Part shown: piece by piece, positions 44,471-53,645 of the stretch
Layout of the letters: every line of letters starts with the position of its first letter
Position numbering within the stretch: the stretch's first letter is position 1
Assembly: GCA_035998445.1 (NCBI GenBank)
Contig: DASYHQ010000010.1
Span: 62,001-126,000 of the forward strand
Length of the DNA stretch: 64,000 bases
Source of the DNA: Tepidisphaeraceae bacterium
GTDB lineage: Bacteria; Planctomycetota; Phycisphaerae; Tepidisphaerales; Tepidisphaeraceae
Direction: 5' to 3'
Notes under the pieces: model-generated
The model's input: the letters and a program-made list of their open reading frames with translations, nothing else
What the model was told of the DNA's origin: nothing
Databases searched by the model: none
Made by a program: the position numbers and the translations under genes

Positions 44471-45844
44471 TCAAGACATGACCGGCGCTCGATTGCGACG
44501 CGCCAGCAGGACGATCGTGCTTATAAGCGAGAACAAGCCCGCGGTGCCCGGCTCCGGCACGGGCGTTACCAGCGAGCGAAACTCGAGCCAGTTGATCACC
44601 TGCCCAGGCCGCTGGAACTGGAGCGAGAGCGACTCATATCCGGCGTCGAGTTGGACCTGCGTGACCAGCGTACGCCAGCCGCCGGCCTCCATCCACACGG
44701 AGCCAAGCGTTTCGGTCCCATCCAACAGCGTGACGTTGCCCCACTCGCCGGCAACCCGCAGCGACACCTCGTAGAGGCCCGGCTGGTCCACGAACAGGTT
44801 GTAGTTCAGCTGGGCGCCGTTCGCCGACGATACCATGTCGGCGAGGCCGGCGGCGTCGCCGGTCGCGCCGATCACCTGGTCGATCATCGTCACGTACCGC
44901 TCGGCCTGCAGCCGGCCGTTGGGCCGGTAGTACAGGTCCGGGTCGTGCACCGGCATGTTCACGTATGTCTGGCCGAGCGAGGTCAGCACCCCCGGCTCGG
45001 ACGCCAGCAGCGAGATGTGCGGCGTGGCCGAGCTGTTGCGTTCCTTGAACCACGCGTACGCCTCGACGTGCGAGCTACGCTCCATCAGGTCGACCGTCTT
45101 GATCATGTGGTCGCGGGCGGCCGCAACAGTCGGGGCGTCCCACCATGCGAATTCGGTGACCCAGATCGGGCCGGCGAACTGCTGCTGCGCCTCACCCAGC
45201 CAGTACTCGAACCCGCCTCGGTTGTCGTACGCGTGGAACCCGATGCTGTCGACGGTCGTGTTGTTGCCCGCGGCCTGCTGGAAGAACTGGGTGAGGAACG
45301 ACTGCATCGTCATCGTTCCGTTTACCGCCATCTGCGGGCCCGAGACGGGCACCCCGTACGGGGCGGCGATCGCCTTCACATTCTTGTAGACTGTGGCCGC
45401 TTGGGCCGGGGTCATCGTCGCTTGCCCCTCCAGGTTCGGCTCGTTGATCGCCAGCACCTGCCGCGGGAGGTTGCCGGCGGCGTTCGCATCGGCGAGGTAG
45501 TTGCTGAGGGAGTCGAGGCTCCCCGACGTCCCGTTCCACGCCATCGGGATGAATTCCATATTGGCATTGCCGGGAATCGACTGATTGGGGGTGGGAGCCC
45601 AATTGTACCACCACGACACGCCTGGACTCAGCGCGGTGAAGTCACTTGCGTTGAGGAAGTTGGCCGACACCCCCCGCTTGACGCTCTGTACCTGTGCTGC
45701 CGCGTCCACGATCCGCACCTGCCCATGCGCCGCGCCGGCCGCCATGCCCCCCAACGCGGCGAGCGTCGCGGCGGCCATGGCCTGAGTCGACGGGCGACGG
45801 ACGTGTCGGGCGGGGCGATGTCCAGTCATGCGAGCATCGTTCAT
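44471..45844 (-). CDS. Secreted GH128-like glycosidase with CBM and PEP-CTERM tail
   Basis: 457 residues. Signal peptide at about residues 15-41 (MAAATLAALGGMAAGAAHG). Residues about 55-290 match the glycosyl-hydrolase catalytic core of GH128 beta-1,3-glucanases: GVSWWYNWAPTPN (75-87), acid/base E135 in LAINEPNLEG and nucleophile E231 in IWVTEFAWWD. A C-terminal carbohydrate-binding domain follows (VDQPGLYEVSLRVAGEWGNV, ESLSLQFQRPGQVINWLEF) and a PEP-CTERM tail (VPEPGTAG, hydrophobic, ARRNR). An exported glucanase held at the surface by PEP-CTERM sorting is thus likely. It is divergent from the beta-helix gene at 46273. No strong Shine-Dalgarno is visible. Confidence 0.87.
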   Translation of the reverse strand: MNDARMTGHRPARHVRRPSTQAMAAATLAALGGMAAGAAHGQVRIVDAAAQVQSVKRGVSANFLNASDFTALSPGVSWWYNWAPTPNQSIPGNANMEFIPMAWNGTSGSLDSLSNYLADANAAGNLPRQVLAINEPNLEGQATMTPAQAATVYKNVKAIAAPYGVPVSGPQMAVNGTMTMQSFLTQFFQQAAGNNTTVDSIGFHAYDNRGGFEYWLGEAQQQFAGPIWVTEFAWWDAPTVAAARDHMIKTVDLMERSSHVEAYAWFKERNSSATPHISLLASEPGVLTSLGQTYVNMPVHDPDLYYRPNGRLQAERYVTMIDQVIGATGDAAGLADMVSSANGAQLNYNLFVDQPGLYEVSLRVAGEWGNVTLLDGTETLGSVWMEAGGWRTLVTQVQLDAGYESLSLQFQRPGQVINWLEFRSLVTPVPEPGTAGLFSLISTIVLLARRNRAPVMS

Positions 45845-46272
45845 CTAACCACCAATCTCATTTGCACAGCGTCGACCGGACGTGGGCCAAGGGCAACCCG
45901 ATCCGAGGCGAGGCGACTTAACCAGCGGGAGTTCGCGACGAGGCCACTGCTCGCCGCACGGAAGATGCGATTCACTATGCCCTACGTTTCGCGGTCGGCA
46001 AATTTCTTCGCACATTTTCGGCTTGGGAGTTTGCGGGCCGCGCGCGGCGTCGAGAAACGACGCGAGGCGGCAAGAACTTTGCCGCATATCGCAAAGCACA
46101 TCCTGCCAGCGTGGGCGATGATGCACGGTTCGGACTGTTGGTGCGAAAGGCCAATCGTGTTCGCGCCTTTTGAGCATTTGGGTGGCCGCGCTGCGATGCG
46201 AGCGCGCACGCCCCAACTCGTGTCGCCGTGGGACGCGCGATCGGCGTGCGCGGCGAGAAAGATTCGAGGATT
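45845..46272. other. Divergent intergenic region, no supported gene
   Basis: 428 bp between the GH128-like gene (minus) and the beta-helix gene (plus). Long open frames across it are shadows with no protein character. It must carry promoters for both genes, but I see no repeated operator. Confidence 0.4.
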
Positions 46273-48009
46273 ATGACGAACAAGTTCGCTACCACCCTGG
46301 GTCTCGCCACTGCTGTGCTGCAGCCCCCGGTCGTCAAACTCGAATTGCCCGCGATGGCAGCAGTCCCGGACTTTGGGCCGAACGTGCTCGTTTTCGATCC
46401 GAGCACGCCCGACATGCAGCGGCAGGTGGACGCGCTGTTCGCGAAGCAGGAAGCCAGACAGTTCGACGACAACCGTCACGCCGTCCTGTTCAAGCCGGGG
46501 CGCTACGAGTTGGACGTGCAGGTCGGCTTCTACACGCAGGTGGTGGGTCTCGGGCGGTCGCCCACAGACGTTGCGATCGCCGGCGCGGTTCGGACCAACG
46601 CCCGATGGATGCGGGACAACAACGCGACGTGCAACTTCTGGCGGTGCGCCGAGAACATCAGCATCCGCCCGGCCGTCAGCGATGCGGCGAACGTGTGGGC
46701 CGTGTCGCAGGCCACGGCCCTGCGCCGCGTGCACGTCGCCGGCGACGTGCACCTGTGGGACGGCGGGTGGTCGAGCGGCGGGTTCCTGGCCGACTGCGTG
46801 ATCGATGGCACCGTGACCAGCGGGTCGCAGCAGCAGTGGCTCTCCCGCAATACCGACTGGCGCCGGTGGGACGGCGGGAACTGGAACATGGTGTTCGTGG
46901 GCGTCAACCGTCCACCCTTGGATAACTGGCCCCATCAGCCGTACACGGTGATCGATAGCGCTCCAGTGGTGTGCGAGAAGCCCTACCTGTACGTGGATGG
47001 CGACGCCCGCTACGCCGTCATGGTGCCGCGGCCAAGGATCAACGCCAGGGGCGCGTCTTGGCAGACCGGCCATCAGGGGAAAGGCATCGCAATCCCGATT
47101 GACCGGTTCCACATCGCTCGCCCCGACCGCGACACCGCCGCGACGCTGAACGCGGCGCTAGACAAGGGCAAGCATTTGCTGCTGACGCCCGGCATCTACG
47201 AACTGGACGACGCGCTGCGGGTGACGCGGCCGGGTACGGTCGTGCTCGGGCTTGGGTACGCCACGCTCCGCCCCACCGCCGGCACGCCCGCCGTCGTGCT
47301 GGCCGACGTCGGTGGAATCCGTCTAGCCGGGGTGCTGCTCGAAGCGACCGTGTCCGGCTCGGTCACACTGCTGCAGGTGGGCGAGCCGGGCGCCACCACA
47401 CGCGCCTCCCACGCGGCCGACCCGATCGTGCTCTCGGACCTGTTCTGCCGCACAGGCGGCGCCATCGCTGGGCGGGCCGACACGTTCGTCACGATCGATG
47501 CCAACCATGTGATCGGCGACAACCTGTGGCTCTGGCGCGCCGACCACGGTGAGGGTGCCGAGTGGAACGTCAACTACAATCGTAATGGCTTGGTCGTCAA
47601 CGGCGATGACGTCACGATGTACGGCCTGTTCGTCGAGCACTGCCAAGAGTACCAGACCATCTGGAACGGCGAGCGCGGGCGGGTCTACTTTTATCAGTCC
47701 GAGATGCCGTACGACCCGCCGAGCCAAGAGGTCTGGTCGCACGATGGCGTCCGTGGATTCGCATCGTACAAGGTCGCAGACCACGTGACGCAGCATGAGG
47801 CGTGGGGCATGGGCGTCTACAGCTACTTCACCCGCGCGGCGGTCGTCGCCGACTCGGCGTTCGAGGCCCCGGCGGTGCCGGGCGTGAAGCTGCGGCACCT
47901 CGTGACGGTGCGGCTCGGTGGGCAGGTCGGTAGCGGCATCGCCAACATTCTCAACGACCGGGGAGGGCCGAGTGTGGGCAGCGGCGTCGTTCCAGTCCGA
48001 ATGGACTGA
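46273..48009 (+). CDS. Right-handed beta-helix protein (pectate-lyase-fold / GH55-like), function unknown
   Basis: 578 residues from the ATG at 46273 (GAGGA two bases upstream, rather close; the frame extends to 46228). Repeated short strands such as VQVGFYTQVVGLGRSPTDVA, ISIRPAVSDAANVWAVSQAT, YELDDALRVTRPGTVVLGLG and GLVVNGDDVTMYGLFVEHCQ are the marks of a parallel beta-helix, apparently two lobes as in GH55 exo-glucanases. The segment QEYQTIWNGERGRVYFYQ and EMPYDPPSQEVW recalls bacterial proteins annotated as adenylyl cyclase or coagulation factor 5/8-like, which are beta-helix proteins. The N-terminus is only weakly signal-like and has charged residues, so export is unsure. A role in glucan breakdown with the divergent GH128-like enzyme is inference. 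Confidence 0.75.
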   Translation: MTNKFATTLGLATAVLQPPVVKLELPAMAAVPDFGPNVLVFDPSTPDMQRQVDALFAKQEARQFDDNRHAVLFKPGRYELDVQVGFYTQVVGLGRSPTDVAIAGAVRTNARWMRDNNATCNFWRCAENISIRPAVSDAANVWAVSQATALRRVHVAGDVHLWDGGWSSGGFLADCVIDGTVTSGSQQQWLSRNTDWRRWDGGNWNMVFVGVNRPPLDNWPHQPYTVIDSAPVVCEKPYLYVDGDARYAVMVPRPRINARGASWQTGHQGKGIAIPIDRFHIARPDRDTAATLNAALDKGKHLLLTPGIYELDDALRVTRPGTVVLGLGYATLRPTAGTPAVVLADVGGIRLAGVLLEATVSGSVTLLQVGEPGATTRASHAADPIVLSDLFCRTGGAIAGRADTFVTIDANHVIGDNLWLWRADHGEGAEWNVNYNRNGLVVNGDDVTMYGLFVEHCQEYQTIWNGERGRVYFYQSEMPYDPPSQEVWSHDGVRGFASYKVADHVTQHEAWGMGVYSYFTRAAVVADSAFEAPAVPGVKLRHLVTVRLGGQVGSGIANILNDRGGPSVGSGVVPVRMD

Positions 48010-48592
48010 CCGGCACCGGACGCACGAGCCGTCCTCGTCGCCCCTCGCGACCCGCACAGGCGATGCGAACGGGCCCATGCGTGACGCGGCAGGGTCGGAA
48101 AAGCCAATTCGGTCGCCCAGCGTGCGACGAGTCACGGCCGCAAAATGAGAACTGCGGGCGACTGTTGTCCGAGCGGCCGTGGCCGCTCATTCGGCATCGA
48201 GATTATGGGGCTATTATTGGTAATTTACTCGTACTTTCGGTTGAAGTCGGACTGAAAATGCGAACCCTCATTCTCCTGACAATAGCCGTCGCAAATTGTG
48301 AATTGTTTTTGCGTGAATCGAAACGCATGGTCGGACGCACGCGTGTAAAATTCACCCGTCCAGACAATTCTTTTGGCTGTCCATGAACACTGACGGCTTG
48401 GCGGCAATCGGTCGCCGAGCATCTATCACTTCGAAGCAGTCGGACAGACCAGACGTGAGATCACTTCCCCGCTTATGTCGGGCGCTCGGGGCGCCCAGAA
48501 CAGAAACGTCGAGCCGGTGGTCAGTGAGAAATCGGCTTCCGCTCGATCGCTGCACGTTGAACCGTGTGCATGTCCTGCCCAAGGAGATCGTC
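48010..48592. other. 583-bp gap with no supported gene; leader of the pseudopilin at 48593
   Basis: No protein-like frame is seen. The AT-rich part at 48195-48390 is the likely promoter zone. AAGGAG at 48581-48586 is the Shine-Dalgarno of the pseudopilin gene. Confidence 0.4.
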
Positions 48593-49363
48593 ATGAAGAA
48601 CGCTAAGGCTCAGGTCGCTTCGGTTCGCAATGGTTTCACGTTGGTTGAGCTCCTCGTTGTAATCGGGATCATCGCCCTGCTGATCTCGATCCTGCTGCCG
48701 GCCTTGGGCAAGGCCCGGGCGTCGTCGGCCAGCATCAAGTGCCAGAGCAACCTCCGGTCGATGGGCCAGGCGTTGATGCTCTACACCAACGCCAACAAAG
48801 GGTGGATCCCTCACTGCTTCGGTCCTGACAACTACGCGACCAAGTCTGACAACTTCGATGACTACCTCGCCAAGTACATGCCCGGTCAGCAGCACGATAA
48901 TGCGACTGGCGACCGGTTTCTGGAGTCGGTCTTCCTCTGCCCCAGCCGGGTGATCACCGACCTTCACTGGTCTGAGATCACCTACGCCAGCAACCGGGGA
49001 GCGTTTGCATTCAACTGGGACGGGAACCAGAAGCTCAAGAAGATCACGAAGATCAAGCGCACCAGTGAGGTGATCGCAGTCGCCGATGCCAACCAGGCGT
49101 TCCCGACTGGCGGGTCCTGGGTCTACTTCGATCTCGCCGCCTATTACGAGCCGGCCGTGCCAAATCCGGGTCAAAAAATCGTGGCCAACAACCCGGTGGG
49201 TGGGAACAGTGACATTCCGTGGAGCGCCACGGGTCTTCGGTACCGCCACCACGAGCGGAAGCGAAACGTCGACGGATTTGCCAACGCCGTCTTCTTTGAC
49301 GGGCACTGCGAGGCCGTTCGGGCCAACTCGCTGCAGGAAAAGAACATTGCAGTGTCCTACTAG
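48593..49363 (+). CDS. Type II/IV pseudopilin-like protein
   Basis: 256 residues from the ATG at 48593, six bases after AAGGAG; the frame open from 48383 lacks a start signal. The leader is 12 residues ([13 protein letters not shown]) ending in Gly, then [11 protein letters not shown], Glu5 and [20 protein letters not shown]. The C-terminal [14 protein letters not shown] motif is intact and the protein ends [11 protein letters not shown]. It aligns along its length with the pseudopilin at 52188-52937 ([30 protein letters not shown]), which lies in the opposite direction; the decayed copy and the GH5-like enzyme lie between the two. Confidence 0.9.
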   Translation: MKNAKAQVASVRNGFTLVELLVVIGIIALLISILLPALGKARASSASIKCQSNLRSMGQALMLYTNANKGWIPHCFGPDNYATKSDNFDDYLAKYMPGQQHDNATGDRFLESVFLCPSRVITDLHWSEITYASNRGAFAFNWDGNQKLKKITKIKRTSEVIAVADANQAFPTGGSWVYFDLAAYYEPAVPNPGQKIVANNPVGGNSDIPWSATGLRYRHHERKRNVDGFANAVFFDGHCEAVRANSLQEKNIAVSY

Positions 49364-49394
49364 CCAGTCGACCGCACCCGCATAAGACCTTCAG

Positions 49395-49418
49395 CCGGCA
49401 CCGCTGCGTCGGTGCCGG
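49395..49418 (+). terminator. Hairpin after the pseudopilin gene
   Basis: CCGGCACCG (49395-49403) pairs perfectly with CGGTGCCGG (49410-49418), 32 bp after the stop codon. There is no T run. Confidence 0.5.
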
Positions 49419-49499
49419 TCATCGCCTCGAACATGGCGGCGAGGTTCGGGTACTGGAGCACCAGATCGGCTCATCCGTCGGGCATGACCGCCTAGCCAA

Positions 49500-50020
49500 C
49501 AGCAGGGACGCCAAGATCTGCGCCACTCCAATCCTGATTGAGGCGGCATGTCTGCAACCGCCTCAACCCAATGGTTCCAACCCTGCCGGAGATGACCCGC
49601 ACACCACGTGCCGATGTCCCCAGCCGACGCATCGGGAGCGCCCTCGGCATATTCGAGACCGGAGCCAGTAGGGCAGCTGACGCCGACGAGGCGCCGAAAC
49701 ACGTCAGTGCGACCTATGCCCATCGGGTAACGGAACAAAGCAAGAACGCGGTCCAGCCTTGCTTGGAAGTGATTGGTCGTGCGTAAGCACTGTGACGGCA
49801 ATTCCTCGCGCATCGGAATGATCTCATGCGACGCCGTCTTGCTGTTACGACGCGTATCGCAAGCCAACCGCTCAGCAAGAGAGGTCGACGCCGATCGGTT
49901 CAGGCACCGCTGACACCGATGGGAATCAAGCCAGCTGATAGCGTGTCCTAGCCGCTCGAACTGAAGTGATAACGAGTCGAAGCCCGCGTTGTGAGTAGCA
50001 CCTGCGTGACCAGCATTCGC
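49500..50020 (-). pseudogene. Decayed copy of the GH128-like / PEP-CTERM gene junction
   Basis: On the minus strand, GFDSLSLQFERLGHAISWLD (from 49984) matches GYESLSLQFQRPGQVINWLE in the GH128-like protein. It is followed in another frame by VPEPIGVDLSC and a stop. Further along, GLEYAEGAPDASAGDIGT (from 49660) and GWNHWV match GFEESEGAPSAAAGDVST and GWNNWV of the PEP-CTERM protein at 43727-44401. The distance between the two landmarks is 324 bp here and 336 bp in the intact locus, and the order is the same. Frames shift and stop repeatedly, so no protein is made. Confidence 0.78.
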
Positions 50021-50071
50021 CATATACCGGCGCTATTGTCGATCGCACACGGGCGCTGTGTCGGCGTCACG

Positions 50072-51376
50072 TCAGTCTTCCGATCGTTCCACCACGATCG
50101 ACTGCTGCGCAATCGCAAGGTTGTCGTGCTTGTCCTTCACGTACGCGTAGATCTTGATGACTCCGGGGTGGTCGGGAACCTTGATCTCGTAACCCGCGGC
50201 ACGTGACCCGCGCGATTGCAGGTCGAGGATCTCATCGCGCTCTTTTCGCGTGGTCCCGCTCGCACGACGGTTGAATCGGAAGGAGATCTCGAGGGCGTCT
50301 TTCGACCCCTGAGTCGTCAATTCGATCGGCAACCACTGCCCGACGCGCGCAGCGTTCTGGCTGGCCTTGAACGAGGTAATCGCTGGAAACCGGGCCGCCG
50401 GCTCGCGGTTCCGATATGCTTTGTAGATCCCCCAGTAGGCGGGCCGCGTCAGGCCCGCCACTCGCGTGCTGAGCCAGACGGCGGCGTGGTCGTCGTTGTC
50501 GCCGTAATGAAACACGAAAGCGCCCAGGCACATCGGCTGCGGCCGAATCCACTCCCTGTAGCCCGTCGCGATGGCGTCATATTTCTCTTTGTCGTTGGGC
50601 TCGATTTCCAGGCCATTCTGATCTTTGGGCGCGTCCCACTCGCCGCGCACGCCGAACTCGCTGATGAGGTACGGTTTCGTCATGCCCATGCGTTTGTGTT
50701 CGCCGTCAAGTACGCCGGCGCCTGGACCGTACACGTTCGTGCCGTACACATCGACGTCGGCGGCGTGGTCCGCCCAATACTGCCAGCCGATGGTCCATGC
50801 CTCTACGGACATCACGGGATGGTCGCGATCAATCGCCTTGATCTCACGGCAGAGGCTGCCGAGAAACTTCGCATATGCGAGTTTTGCGGGCTCGGTGGCG
50901 ATGTTCAGGATCACCTCGTTGCCGACGCCCCACATCAGCAGCGCCGGATGATCTTTGAATCGTTGCACTGTTGCCAAGGTTCGATCCAACTGCGCTTGCC
51001 GTCCGGCTTCGTCGCTTACCCAATCGAAACTGTCGTCACCCTCGGCGCCCGGGCGCCCATGTCTCAACCACAGGCCGAGAACGACCTTGATGCCGTGCCG
51101 TTCAGCGGCGTCGAGCAAGAGTGCAGACCGTTCCTCAGTGTCCCAAGTGCGGATCGCGTTGACACCGAGAAACTTCAAGTCCTTGAATGCCGCGTCGAGA
51201 CGGTCCGGATCATCGATGCTGACGCCGAACGTCACGCCCTGCACCTGAAATGGGCGTCCATCGACAACGAGTGAAGCCTGGCGGTCGCGCACCGTGACTT
51301 CAACGCGGCCAGCCCGGGCGGTCGCGGTGATGAACGGAACAGTCAAGAGCATGGCCATCGTCGTGCTGCGGAACAT
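50072..51376 (-). CDS. Secreted GH-A clan glycosidase (GH5/GH2-like barrel)
   Basis: 434 residues. Signal peptide at residues 1-22. LVVDGRPFQVQGVTFGVSID opens a TIM barrel; FLGVNAIRTWDTEERSALLL is the first conserved strand-helix. The acid/base is E154 in LMWGVGNEVI and the nucleophile E240 in PYLISEFGVRG. The last about 100 residues are a beta-sandwich (FPAITSFKASQNAARVG to KIYAYVKDKHDNLAIAQQS). GH5, GH2 (barrel part) and related families share this layout; mannanase, glucanase or beta-galactosidase-like activity are all possible. The next gene on the strand upstream encodes a carbohydrate-binding protein and the one before that a pseudopilin, so a short operon is likely. Confidence 0.85.
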   Translation of the reverse strand: MFRSTTMAMLLTVPFITATARAGRVEVTVRDRQASLVVDGRPFQVQGVTFGVSIDDPDRLDAAFKDLKFLGVNAIRTWDTEERSALLLDAAERHGIKVVLGLWLRHGRPGAEGDDSFDWVSDEAGRQAQLDRTLATVQRFKDHPALLMWGVGNEVILNIATEPAKLAYAKFLGSLCREIKAIDRDHPVMSVEAWTIGWQYWADHAADVDVYGTNVYGPGAGVLDGEHKRMGMTKPYLISEFGVRGEWDAPKDQNGLEIEPNDKEKYDAIATGYREWIRPQPMCLGAFVFHYGDNDDHAAVWLSTRVAGLTRPAYWGIYKAYRNREPAARFPAITSFKASQNAARVGQWLPIELTTQGSKDALEISFRFNRRASGTTRKERDEILDLQSRGSRAAGYEIKVPDHPGVIKIYAYVKDKHDNLAIAQQSIVVERSED

Positions 51377-51435
51377 GGTGTGGAACCTTTCGAATCATCC
51401 CTTGTGCCCCCGTGGCGATGAATCAGTGGCGGCGA

Positions 51436-52023
51436 TTACTCGTAGCGAATGTCGTCGAGAAAAAAGATGACGGGCTTGCCTTGGCCGGCGACCACCCAGC
51501 CGAACCCCGTCTTGATGCGAGTGAGGTCCTTGCCCTCGAGGTCAATCGCGTACTGCTTCCAGTCCTTTTCGAGTTGCTGGTCTTTCAACTCGGCGTTCGC
51601 GGTGTCGTGAAACGGCTTGTCCTTGCCGATGTAGCCAAAGCCGAAGCTGACGACCTCTCCACCTTCGGCGCCTCGAGCCCAGAACGTGAGCTTCTTAGCG
51701 CCGGTCAGGTCGACGCCACCATCGACGTCGCCCCAATCGTTAATCGGACTTTGCGCAACGATTCCGCCGAATCCACTCGGACTCTTAAACTCGCACTTCA
51801 TGCTCGTATTGCCCGAGTGGGGGTTCGCAGAGTCCTTGTCGTCCATAGCAACCGAGGCACCATCGCCCATCCAGCCCGACCAGACGTAGGGCGCGTCAAC
51901 CAGGTCATCTTCAAACACGGGCAGTGGCATGGTCCCCTTGCGGGCGGCAGCGATGGCTGTCCAGGCCGTCAAGAAGCCGATCAGCGCCGCGCACACGAAT
52001 GTTAGCTGGATTTGCTTGTTCAT
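51436..52023 (-). CDS. Secreted carbohydrate-binding-like protein (CBM11-type fold)
   Basis: 195 residues. Signal peptide at residues 1-26 (LTFVCAALIGFLTAWTAIAA). The rest is a single jelly-roll-like domain: VWSGWMGDGASVAMDDKDSA, TSMKCEFKSPSGFGGI, GVDLTGAKKLTFWARGAEGG, WKQYAIDLEGKDLTRIKTGF and FFLDDIRYE at the end. This layout is that of CBM11 and related sugar-binding domains, usually fused to enzymes; here it is encoded alone. It is in the same direction as the GH5/GH2-like gene, 59 bp upstream of it, and may help bring that enzyme to its polymer. No clear Shine-Dalgarno is visible. Confidence 0.8.
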   Translation of the reverse strand: MNKQIQLTFVCAALIGFLTAWTAIAAARKGTMPLPVFEDDLVDAPYVWSGWMGDGASVAMDDKDSANPHSGNTSMKCEFKSPSGFGGIVAQSPINDWGDVDGGVDLTGAKKLTFWARGAEGGEVVSFGFGYIGKDKPFHDTANAELKDQQLEKDWKQYAIDLEGKDLTRIKTGFGWVVAGQGKPVIFFLDDIRYE

Positions 52024-52118
52024 AGTTCAGGAGCGCCGCCGACCGGCGGCGCTTTCCCATTTTCCCGGTGCCATCTCCAGAAGCTGGCGACGACTTGAAG
52101 CTTCCAAATTTTACTGAC

Positions 52119-52166
52119 TCGTCATCCTGCCGTACCCCGAAGGGTCTCCTTGGTTCCGGATGACGA
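52119..52166 (-). terminator. Inverted repeat downstream of the pseudopilin gene
   Basis: TCGTCATCC (52119-52127) pairs with GGATGACGA (52158-52166), 21-69 bp after the stop of the minus-strand pseudopilin. The loop contains a smaller CCCCGAAGGG element. It resembles palindromic units scattered in planctomycete genomes; only one copy is seen in this window. Confidence 0.45.
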
Positions 52167-52187
52167 TCAGGGTTGTTTAAGAAGCTC

Positions 52188-52937
52188 TTAGTAGGTCCAC
52201 GCGACGTTTTTTTCCTGGACCGTCCGGAGGCGCATCGACTCCGCGTGCCCGTCGAAGAACACGGCGTTCGCGGACCCGTCCTTGTTTCGGTTTCGTTCGA
52301 AGTGCCGATACCGGAGGCCGGTCGGCCCCATGCCGTCGGTGTTACCGAGGATTGGGATGGCGCGGCCTGGCTGCGGGCCAGGGACGGGGCTGGTCGGCTT
52401 GTGCCACGTGTCGTTCAGGTCATCCAGGTAGACCCACGAACCGCCGTCGCCAAACGCTTGATTGTTGTCGCCGATCGCGATCACCTCTGAAGACCGCCTG
52501 ATCTTGACGAGCTTAACGTAGGCAACCGGCCCACCCCAGTTGAACACGAACGGACCCGGCAACGCGCCGTAGTGGATCGCCATGTCGACGGTGGTGGTGA
52601 GGTTGAGCGTGGCAGTTGGGCAGAGGAACACTCGGGCAGCATGGGTGGCCCTCCCCGAGCTGTTCGCGGCATTGCCGGGCAGATACTTGGAGAGCAGGTC
52701 GTCATAGCAGTCATTGGGATTGCCACCAGGCCCGTACCCGTGCGGCAGGGAGCCCTTGTTCTCATTCGTGTACATCAGCAGCGCGATCCCCATCTGCTTC
52801 AGATTGCTGAGGCAGCTCGCGTTCTGGGCCGACTGCTTCGCCTTCTGCAGCGAGGGCAAGAGGATCGAAATCAGCAGTGCGATGATACCGATGACCACCA
52901 GCAGCTCGACTAACGTAAAGGCATGCTTCCTTGACAT
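52188..52937 (-). CDS. Type II/IV pseudopilin-like protein
   Basis: 249 residues from the ATG at 52937, six bases after AAGGAG (the ATG at 52955 lies before that site). The very short leader SRKHA ends in Ala, then [11 protein letters not shown], Glu5, [20 protein letters not shown]. The C-terminal [15 protein letters not shown] is intact, ending [11 protein letters not shown]. Closest relative in the window: 48593-49363. It is probably the first gene of a run with the carbohydrate-binding protein and the GH5/GH2-like enzyme, and its promoter faces the IR-bearing gap in front of the 1069-residue PEP-CTERM gene. Confidence 0.9.
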   Translation of the reverse strand: MSRKHAFTLVELLVVIGIIALLISILLPSLQKAKQSAQNASCLSNLKQMGIALLMYTNENKGSLPHGYGPGGNPNDCYDDLLSKYLPGNAANSSGRATHAARVFLCPTATLNLTTTVDMAIHYGALPGPFVFNWGGPVAYVKLVKIRRSSEVIAIGDNNQAFGDGGSWVYLDDLNDTWHKPTSPVPGPQPGRAIPILGNTDGMGPTGLRYRHFERNRNKDGSANAVFFDGHAESMRLRTVQEKNVAWTY

Positions 52938-53063
52938 GATGCTCTCCTTGGCCATGTCGACAGTGCGGCTGTCGTCGACGATGATGACAACGAATGAAAT
53001 GACGTATCAGTAACTATTATGCTTGTAATCGGTCGACTTGCCTTTCTCCATGCGACCTTCCGG

Positions 53064-53400
53064 TTTACGCTATGCGCACAGTGGGGCCACCTTGGTTCAC
53101 GAAGTTTCCCGAGGGCATGGCTGAGCTGCCAGACGAAAAGAACCTCTTGGGGGCGGCCCCGCCCTGATTCTCAGATTTCGCACCGCGGCTTTAGGGGTTC
53201 AAATCAGTTCGCTCACCTGGCTGGATCAATCGCTAAGGGCTTTACCCTTCAGTTCTCGCAACGCGCATACGGTAACAAGTCCGTCGCCGCGAGATTTTGC
53301 GCGGCCAGCGGGCCAGTCGCTACGCCCCGCTCAGCTTAAGAACGCCTCAGGAAGATGGTTCGCTTGCACTAACTTGTCGAGTTTGTGCGCATAGCGTAAA
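53064..53400. repeat. Perfect 17-bp inverted repeat flanking 303 bp
   Basis: TTTACGCTATGCGCACA at 53064-53080 and its exact reverse complement at 53384-53400 lie in the 708-bp divergent gap between the pseudopilin (minus) and the strand-repeat PEP-CTERM gene (plus). No protein-like frame lies between them and no target-site duplication flanks them. It may be two distant operators or the ends of a small mobile element. Confidence 0.7.
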
Positions 53401-53645
53401 TCGCGTTTCGCGAATGGTAAGGCCTTCGACATTTTATGGCGTATGTTAGGACCGTGCGTTGAGGAAGGAGCGGAGGAGCAGGGCTTCCTCAGCGCGATGA
53501 TCAAGTCTCTTTAGTATCAAGTCACGCCGACAGCAATTAGTGCAAGATTCGCCGTTCGTCGAACGCATCGGAACTTGATCCGATCGCGCGGGCGTCGTTC
53601 GTCGATCCGTACGGCACTATCTGAGGCATTTTGGAGGACGAGGCC

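Noticed and set aside
44651-46276. 541-codon plus-strand open frame
   Set aside because: Antisense to the GH128-like gene and running into the intergenic region; no domain or signal peptide.
45982-47112. 376-codon minus-strand open frame
   Set aside because: Antisense to the beta-helix gene at 46273-48009.
46273-48009. Adenylyl cyclase
   Set aside because: Relatives carry this name in annotations, but the sequence shows beta-helix repeats and no cyclase motifs.
53019-53339. 106-codon plus-strand frame inside the inverted-repeat region
   Set aside because: No Shine-Dalgarno and no protein-like character; considered as a mobile-element gene and dropped.
53064-53400. Insertion sequence with terminal inverted repeats
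   Set aside because: No transposase frame and no target-site duplication; kept only as an unexplained inverted repeat.
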